Shown here piece after piece: positions 58,727 through 64,000 of a stretch of 64,000 nt of DNA (its first letter is position 1; every line of letters begins with the position of its first letter). The notes below the pieces were generated by a model. That model was not told where the DNA came from and did not search any database. It saw only the letters and a list, made by a program, of their open reading frames with translations. The position numbers and the translations under genes were made by a program. This stretch comes from PFJX01 sp964542455 (GTDB lineage Bacteria; Pseudomonadota; Gammaproteobacteria; Burkholderiales; Thiobacillaceae): assembly GCA_964542455.1 (NCBI GenBank), contig CAZIUC010000006.1, positions 70,492 through 134,491 of the forward strand, read 5' to 3'.

Positions 58727-59950
58727 ATGGAAAAACTGCTTAATTGGGTGGATGAGCGTTTCCCGCTCACCTCCAGCTACAAGGCGCATCTGTCCGAGTA
58801 TTACGCGCCGAAGAACTTCAATTTCTGGTATTTCTTCGGCTCCCTGGCGATGCTGGTCCTGGTGATTCAGATCGTCACCGGTATTTTTCTGACCATGCAT
58901 TACAAGCCGGATGCGCAGCTCGCTTTCGCCTCCGTCGAGTACATCATGCGTGACGTGGATTTCGGTTGGCTGATCCGCTACATCCACTCCACCGGCGCCT
59001 CCATGTTCTTCGTGGTGGTGTATCTGCATATGTTCCGCGGCCTGATCTACGGTTCCTATCGTCAGCCGCGTGAGCTGATCTGGCTGTTCGGCGTGATCAT
59101 CTATCTGGTGCTGATGGGCGAAGCCTTCATGGGCTATCTGCTGCCCTGGGGCCAGATGTCCTACTGGGGTGCCCAGGTCATCATCAACCTGTTCGCGGCC
59201 GTGCCTTTTATCGGCGGCGCGCTATCCGAATGGATACGTGGCGACTATGTGATCGGTGATGCCACCCTGAATCGTTTCTTTGCCTTCCATGTCATCGCTC
59301 TGCCCATGGTATTGCTGGGCCTGGTTGTGGCTCACCTGGTGGCGTTGCATGAAGTCGGCTCCAACAATCCTGACGGCATCGAAATCAAGAAGCTGAAAGG
59401 CGCAGATGGCCATCCCTTGGACGGCATCCCCTTCCATCCGTATTACACAGTGAAGGACATCCTGGGCGTGGTGGTCTTCCTGATCGTGTTTGCCGCCATC
59501 GTCTTCTTTTCGCCGGAAATGGGCGGCTATTTTCTGGAAGCCAACAACTTCATACCGGCTGATTCGTTGAAGACTCCGCCGCATATCGCGCCGGTCTGGT
59601 ACTTCACGCCCTACTACGCGATCCTGCGCGCCATTCCGCCCATGTTCGGGTCGCAGTTCCCCGGTGTGGCGGCGATGGGTCTGGCCGTGTTGATCTTCTT
59701 CGTGCTGCCCTGGCTGGATAAATCCCCGGTCAAGTCGATTCGCTATCGCGGCCCGAAATTCAAGATCGCCCTGACCCTGTTCGTGATCGCTTTCGTCGGC
59801 CTCGGCGTCCTCGGTATCCTGCCCTCCACGCCGGTGTACACCGTGATCGCGCGCGTATTGTCGGCGGTGTACTTCGCGTTCTTCCTGCTCATGCCCTGGT
59901 ACACCAAGAATGACTCGACCAAGCCGGTTCCGGAAAGGGTGACCCAATGA
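58727..59950 (+). CDS. petB: ubiquinol-cytochrome c reductase, cytochrome b subunit
   Basis: 407 residues, full-length cytochrome b with eight membrane helices. RYIHSTGASMFFVVVYLHMF and FFAFHVIALPMVLLGLVVAH each hold a pair of haem-ligand histidines; PEW-equivalent region near FKVP-type loop reads APVWYFTPYYAILRAIP. It overlaps petC by 4 bases. The Qo/Qi sites appear intact. Confidence 0.97.
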   Translation: MEKLLNWVDERFPLTSSYKAHLSEYYAPKNFNFWYFFGSLAMLVLVIQIVTGIFLTMHYKPDAQLAFASVEYIMRDVDFGWLIRYIHSTGASMFFVVVYLHMFRGLIYGSYRQPRELIWLFGVIIYLVLMGEAFMGYLLPWGQMSYWGAQVIINLFAAVPFIGGALSEWIRGDYVIGDATLNRFFAFHVIALPMVLLGLVVAHLVALHEVGSNNPDGIEIKKLKGADGHPLDGIPFHPYYTVKDILGVVVFLIVFAAIVFFSPEMGGYFLEANNFIPADSLKTPPHIAPVWYFTPYYAILRAIPPMFGSQFPGVAAMGLAVLIFFVLPWLDKSPVKSIRYRGPKFKIALTLFVIAFVGLGVLGILPSTPVYTVIARVLSAVYFAFFLLMPWYTKNDSTKPVPERVTQ

Positions 59951-60678
59951 AAAAACTGCTCTTCCTGCTCCTGGCCCTGCCGACGGCCGCGTTTGCTTCC
60001 GAGTCCGCCGTCCATCTGGACCATGCCCCGGTCAACCTGAACGATCATGAATCACTCCAGCGCGGCGCGCGCGTGTTCGTGAACTACTGCCTCAGTTGCC
60101 ATAGCGCCGGTTACATGCGTTACAACCGCATGCAGGACATCGGCCTCTCCGAGGCGCAGATCAAGGATAATCTGCTCTACGCCGCCGACAAGCCGGGCGA
60201 ACTCATGCAAGTGGCCATGCGTACCGCCGATGCCAAGGTCTGGTTCGGCGCCCCGCCGCCCGATCTGTCAGTCATCACCCGCTCGCGTGGCGCGGATTGG
60301 GTCTACACCTATTTGCGTGGTTTCTACCGCGACGACACCCGCCCCACTGGCTGGAACAACACGGTGTTCGACAAGGTCGGCATGCCGCATGTCCTGCATG
60401 AACTGCAAGGCCAGATGGCGCCGGTCTATCACACCATGCAAGGCGAAGATGGCAAGACACACCAAGCCATCGAGCATTTTGAACTGATTAAACCCGGCAA
60501 GCTGACACTGGCCGAGTACGACGCATTGGTGGGTGATCTGGTCAACTACCTGGACTGGATGGGTGAACCCGCCAAGGGCGCGCGCATGACTACCGGCATC
60601 TTCGTGTTGCTGTTTCTGGGCGTGTTTTTCATCATCGCCTTCTACCTGAAGAAAGACTACTGGAAAGGCCTGCATTAA
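59947..60678 (+). CDS. petC: ubiquinol-cytochrome c reductase, cytochrome c1 subunit
   Basis: 243 residues. A signal peptide (LLFLLLALPTAAFA), the haem c site CLSCH followed by SAGYMRYNRM, and a C-terminal membrane anchor (GIFVLLFLGVFFIIAFYLKK). It accepts electrons from the Rieske protein and passes them to soluble cytochromes c, such as the diheme proteins encoded at 25040-26380. It is the last gene of petABC, 17 bases before sspA. Confidence 0.98.
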   Translation: MKKLLFLLLALPTAAFASESAVHLDHAPVNLNDHESLQRGARVFVNYCLSCHSAGYMRYNRMQDIGLSEAQIKDNLLYAADKPGELMQVAMRTADAKVWFGAPPPDLSVITRSRGADWVYTYLRGFYRDDTRPTGWNNTVFDKVGMPHVLHELQGQMAPVYHTMQGEDGKTHQAIEHFELIKPGKLTLAEYDALVGDLVNYLDWMGEPAKGARMTTGIFVLLFLGVFFIIAFYLKKDYWKGLH

Positions 60679-60695
60679 GCGGGGAGAGATCGTTC

Positions 60696-61295
60696 ATGAT
60701 GATTCTTTATTCGGGTACCGCGTGCCCGTTCAGCCATCGATGCCGCATCGTCCTGTACGAGAAGGGCATGGATTTTGAAATTCGCGATGTGGACTTGCAT
60801 GACAAGCCCGAAGAAATCGCCGTCATGAACCCCTACAGCAGAGTCCCCATTCTGGTGGAACGTGATCTGACGCTGTATGAGTCGAACATCATCAACGAGT
60901 ACATCGACGAGCGTTTTCCGCATCCGCAACTGATGCCGGCCGACCCGGTGATGCGTGCTCGCGCTCGTCTGTTTCTGTACAACTTCGAGCACGATCTGTT
61001 TTCGCACATCAGTGATCTTGAGCACGGAACAACAAAGGCGGCCGAGAAGGCGCGTGGCATCGTGCGTGACAACCTCACCCAGATCGCTCCGATCTTCGCC
61101 AAGCAGAAACACATCCTGGGCGAGGACTACTCCATGCTGGATGTGGCGATCGCACCCTTGCTGTGGCGTCTGGAGCACTACGGTATTCAGTTGCCCAAGC
61201 AGGGTCTTCCCATCCTGAAATACGCGGAACGCCTGTTCTCCCGCCCAGCCTTCATCGAAGCGCTGACGCCGGTGGAAAAGGCCATGCGCAAGTAG
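60696..61295 (+). CDS. sspA: stringent starvation protein A (GST-fold)
   Basis: 199 residues. Thioredoxin-like N-terminus (LYSGTACPFSHRCRIVLYEK) and GST C-terminal domain (MLDVAIAPLLWRLEHYGIQL). SspA binds RNA polymerase and alters promoter use in starvation and acid stress. The petABC-sspA-sspB order is common in Betaproteobacteria. Confidence 0.95.
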   Translation: MMILYSGTACPFSHRCRIVLYEKGMDFEIRDVDLHDKPEEIAVMNPYSRVPILVERDLTLYESNIINEYIDERFPHPQLMPADPVMRARARLFLYNFEHDLFSHISDLEHGTTKAAEKARGIVRDNLTQIAPIFAKQKHILGEDYSMLDVAIAPLLWRLEHYGIQLPKQGLPILKYAERLFSRPAFIEALTPVEKAMRK

Positions 61296-61305
61296 TCCCA
61301 ATAGC

Positions 61306-61770
61306 GTGGGCGCTCCGATTAACCCTCCGCCGGGTTCACCTCCGCTATCGCAGCAACCCTATTTTCTTCGCGCCCTCTATGAGTGGTGCGTGGATAGTGG
61401 GCTGACACCCTATATGACGGTGCGTGTGGATCATCGCACACGGGTGCCGCAGGGGTTCGTCAAGGATGGTCAGATCGTCCTGAACCTCGGCCCCAGTGCG
61501 GTGCGCAACCTGAATATGGACAACGAGTGGGTCACCTTTTCGGCCCGTTTCGGTGGGGTTTCACACGCAATCGAAGTGCCGGTGGCCAATGTACTGGCCA
61601 TCTACGCGCGCGAAACCGGCGAGGGCATGAGTTTTGTAAGTGAAACCGATATGGACACCACCGAGCAGGTAGCCGCGGTCGATGTCACTCTTAAGGAGGC
61701 TGACGCATCAGGGGAGGATGAGCCCCCCAAGCCTCCGCGCGGACGCCCGCAATTACGGGTGGTCAAATAA
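61306..61770 (+). CDS. sspB: ClpXP adaptor SspB
   Basis: 154 residues from GTG 61306. The substrate-binding domain opens QQPYFLRALYEWCVDSGLTP and contains VRNLNMDNEWVTFSARFGGV; the C-terminal tail ending RGRPQLRVVK is the ClpX-binding motif. It delivers ssrA-tagged proteins to ClpXP. Confidence 0.96.
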   Translation: MGAPINPPPGSPPLSQQPYFLRALYEWCVDSGLTPYMTVRVDHRTRVPQGFVKDGQIVLNLGPSAVRNLNMDNEWVTFSARFGGVSHAIEVPVANVLAIYARETGEGMSFVSETDMDTTEQVAAVDVTLKEADASGEDEPPKPPRGRPQLRVVK

Positions 61771-61822
61771 TCGTATTTCCCGCCTAGGGCCAAGAGCCCT
61801 GGTCGTTATAATTTCGCCATTA

Positions 61823-61898
61823 GCCGGCATAGCTCAGTTGGTAGAGCAACCGCCTTGTAAGCGGTAGGTCGTCTGTTCGAGTCAGACTGTCGGCACCA
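61823..61898 (+). tRNA. tRNA-Thr (anticodon TGT)
   Basis: A 76-base cloverleaf. The acceptor stem GCCGGCA pairs with TGTCGGC, the anticodon arm CCGCC-TTGTAAG-CGG holds anticodon TGT, the T arm contains GTTCGAGTC and the CCA end is encoded. It lies 52 bases after sspB and directly before probable island DNA, so its 3' end may be an integration site. Confidence 0.96.
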
Positions 61899-61905
61899 AA
61901 TAATC

Positions 61906-61941
61906 AATTGGTTACAGATGTAACTCGCCATCTGTCCAATT
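61906..61941 (+). terminator. hairpin downstream of tRNA-Thr
   Basis: AATTGG and ACAGATG pair with CATCTGT and CCAATT to form an interrupted stem. It could be the tRNA terminator or the remains of an integrase promoter region. The sequence GGGGTCAC is repeated at 61954 and 61966. The rest of the gap up to 62156 shows no supported gene. Confidence 0.45.
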
Positions 61942-62156
61942 CCGGGGTCACGCTGGGGTCACAATTGAACCAGTTGTTTGATTGCCCGTGTTTTCCAACA
62001 ATGCAGACCCAGAACGAAAGAGGTACTGTCAAGTCCATCTATCCTGATGGCCTCGGCCCACGAGTGGTGCGCTTGAAATATTTCGTTCGCTTTGTCCTGA
62101 TATAAGCACAGAAGCCTGTCATTTCAGATTGGCTCAATAACAACGGAGGGGCTGAT

Positions 62157-63992
62157 ATGACCGAGGATAAGGTTGGTCAGGTAACGCGTGAAGCGTTTCG
62201 GCACCAAGTGGAGGTTTCACGGGAAAAGCGCGACAAGGTGCGCAGCATGGCCGCCCGGGGACAGTCCACGAGGGCCGACGAAGACAAGCAACGTCTTAGC
62301 GCGGTTCTGATGAGGAAGCAGGCACGGGGCGGGAAGGAGGCGCTCCAGGGCCTAAGCAACGACCTGCAACCCATAGCCTTCATGACCGAAGGTGCGGCAG
62401 TCCGAAGAGCCGTCGCTAAGGTCGTGGTCGACACCGACGAATATCACGAGGAAGGCAGTGGTTTTCTTGTGAGTCCCGGAGTTCTCATCACAAATCAGCA
62501 TGTGATAAAGGACAACGCAGCAGCACGTGCGGCTGTAGTGGTTTTCGATTATGAACTCGACGATTTGGGGCAGCGACGCACAGACTCCCGCTATCGTCTT
62601 GATCCCGATCGATTGGAAGCATACTCCCCGGAAGAAGGAGGTCTTGATTATGCGCTTGTCGCCTTGGGTGAGCGTATCGAGGGCAGTGCCATCCTGGCGG
62701 AACTGGGTTTCTGCGCGCTGAGTAACACCAAAGACCGCCACTTCATCGGCATGAACGTCAACATCATCCAGCATCCCGGTGGGGAGCGGAAGCAGATCGC
62801 CATCCGCAACAATCTGCTAACCCATCGAACGGACTCGACTCTGCTGTATGAAACCGACACCGACGTGGGTTCGTCCGGATCGCCCGTGTTCAATGACGAT
62901 TGGGAAGTGGTTGCGCTCCATCATTACGGGGAGCCCTTCACCGAAACAACCGACGCGGACGGCAATCCACTGCCGCTTAATGTGAACGAAGGGATTCGCA
63001 TCAGCAGCATCTACAACGACCTGGCGGCTAATCAACTGCCGAATCTATCCGGGCCGAAGCGCGAACTATTGGAGCAAGTCCTCTCTGCATCCCCGGATCA
63101 GGCACCCCGCATGCAGCTGCCGCAGTTGGAGCGGCGCCCCCATACCCCCCAGCGCGAAGGCGCGATACTTGGCGAGGAGAAGCACATGACGTTCGATCAA
63201 GACAATGCCGAACTGAGACTGTCGATCCCCATGACATCGATCCCTGTCGAGGTCAACATTCGCATGGGCGGCCCTTCTGGAGCCGGTGGCGTAGCCAAAC
63301 AGCCGTTACAGTTGACAGGATCGAGGCCGCAGCTGTCACGTAGTGCCGAGGGAAAGAGACTGGATCGGGATTATTCGAATCGGAACGGCTTCGATGTCGA
63401 TTTCCTCGACGCCGTGCCAGTGGATATTTCGAAAATCGTCGCGCCTATGGACAGTCGCATTGCACCGCTGGTCGACGGAACCGGAAACGGCGAGCTCAAA
63501 TACCAGAACTTCAGCGTGATCATGGACAAGCTGCGGGACATGGCTCTCTTGACGGCTACCAATATCGATGGCGACAGCTACATGAACGTGGACCGCAAGA
63601 CCGGGCAGGCGAGCGACGCCGAAGGTGAGACCTGGTACAAGGATCGCCGCATTTCGGATCAATATTACTTGGGCCAGTCGTTCTATTCGGCCTGGTCCCA
63701 CAAGTTCGACCGAGGCCACCTTACTCGACGCAACGATCCCACGTGGGGGCCTACCGCAGTGGAGGCCGAGCGTGCGAATGCGGACACATTCCACTTTACG
63801 AATTGCACGCCGCAGCATTTTCGCTTCAATCAATCTGCCGAATATTGGCAGGGTATCGAGCGCTACGTGCTTGAGCAGGGCGTGTTGCAGCCGGGTCGCG
63901 CGACACGGTTGACGGTGCTGCAGGGCCCGGTACTTGATGATCGAGATGTAACCGGTAACCACCGGGCGTACTTTCCAAACCGCTCTGCCTGA
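62157..63992 (+). CDS. trypsin-like serine protease fused to NUC1 DNA/RNA endonuclease
   Basis: 611 residues from ATG 62157 with GGAGGGG upstream. Residues about 80-290 are a trypsin-like protease with catalytic His115 (ITNQHVI), Asp164 (GGLDYALVAL) and Ser240 (DVGSSGSPVF). A linker of about 150 residues follows. Residues about 440-611 are a DNA/RNA non-specific endonuclease (NUC1) with the catalytic motif DRGH at 518-521 (HKFDRGHLTRRND) and NCTPQHFRFNQS with the metal-binding Asn. No signal peptide, so it acts in the cytoplasm. The NUC1 domain stops soon after GPVLDDRD, without the usual FWK-containing strand, so the 3' end may be frameshifted. Its place behind a tRNA suggests island cargo with a defence or toxin role (inference). 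Confidence 0.85.
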   Translation: MTEDKVGQVTREAFRHQVEVSREKRDKVRSMAARGQSTRADEDKQRLSAVLMRKQARGGKEALQGLSNDLQPIAFMTEGAAVRRAVAKVVVDTDEYHEEGSGFLVSPGVLITNQHVIKDNAAARAAVVVFDYELDDLGQRRTDSRYRLDPDRLEAYSPEEGGLDYALVALGERIEGSAILAELGFCALSNTKDRHFIGMNVNIIQHPGGERKQIAIRNNLLTHRTDSTLLYETDTDVGSSGSPVFNDDWEVVALHHYGEPFTETTDADGNPLPLNVNEGIRISSIYNDLAANQLPNLSGPKRELLEQVLSASPDQAPRMQLPQLERRPHTPQREGAILGEEKHMTFDQDNAELRLSIPMTSIPVEVNIRMGGPSGAGGVAKQPLQLTGSRPQLSRSAEGKRLDRDYSNRNGFDVDFLDAVPVDISKIVAPMDSRIAPLVDGTGNGELKYQNFSVIMDKLRDMALLTATNIDGDSYMNVDRKTGQASDAEGETWYKDRRISDQYYLGQSFYSAWSHKFDRGHLTRRNDPTWGPTAVEAERANADTFHFTNCTPQHFRFNQSAEYWQGIERYVLEQGVLQPGRATRLTVLQGPVLDDRDVTGNHRAYFPNRSA

Positions 63993-64000
63993 AGAGAATG

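Noticed and set aside
61908..62105. Small open frame (65 codons, TTG start) after tRNA-Thr
   Set aside because: No recognisable integrase or other domain; it may contain decayed island DNA but does not support a gene call.

Overview
The window looks like a GC-rich betaproteobacterial chromosome. The evidence is the run hisB-hisH-hisA-hisF-hisI-hisE-HIT-tatA-tatB-tatC near the petABC-sspA-sspB run, a gene order typical of Betaproteobacteria, together with abundant short palindromic intergenic repeats. Diheme cytochromes c, a bc1 complex, fixABCX and nif remnants fit a respiratory, formerly or conditionally diazotrophic member of the Rhodocyclales/Nitrosomonadales type; the genus cannot be read from the sequence. 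A run of 100 Ns at 46585-46684 shows that this is a scaffold.

Layout. 0-14.4 kb: an ECF sigma factor with a DsrE-fused anti-sigma factor and an upstream ECF-type promoter; gnd-zwf; truC; an M23 peptidase; a DUF1631-like protein; an RND efflux operon (adaptor, pump, outer membrane factor); hisD. 14.4-43.1 kb: a large accessory block sitting between hisD and hisC/hisB, genes that are normally neighbours. It holds EamA, tag and MFS genes, a 160-bp MITE-like element, a sigma54 two-component system facing a sigma54-type promoter in front of a Sel1/DUF599 pair, cytochromes c, and scattered remnants of nif genes (nifB, draG, nifU, nifS, a flavodoxin, a [2Fe-2S] ferredoxin). It also holds an intact tight run of KdpDE-like two-component genes, fixABCX and kup, then an NhaD-like antiporter, and an AT-rich island next to an integron-integrase fragment. 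43.1-50.4 kb: hisC (inverted), hisBHAFIE, HIT and tatABC, with an 81-bp tandem repeat and the assembly gap between hisA and hisF. 50.5-57.6 kb: amtB with NtrC/sigma54-like sites, glgP, and a GT2-TVP38-GT39 envelope glycosylation set. 58-61.8 kb: petABC and sspAB. 61.8-64 kb: tRNA-Thr followed by a trypsin-like protease fused to a NUC1 nuclease, probably island cargo.

The most interesting points are: (1) an intact fixABCX set co-linear with a KdpDE-like system and a Kup K+ transporter, lying among broken nif genes; (2) a sigma54 activator/kinase pair next to a strong sigma54-type promoter for two genes of unknown function; (3) an integrase fragment divergent from two AT-rich genes, one a coiled-coil two-TM protein; (4) a protease-nuclease fusion next to a tRNA; (5) a sigma/anti-sigma pair in which the anti-sigma factor carries a predicted periplasmic DsrE-like domain. 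All functional calls rest on reading motifs and remembered family features; no search was run.
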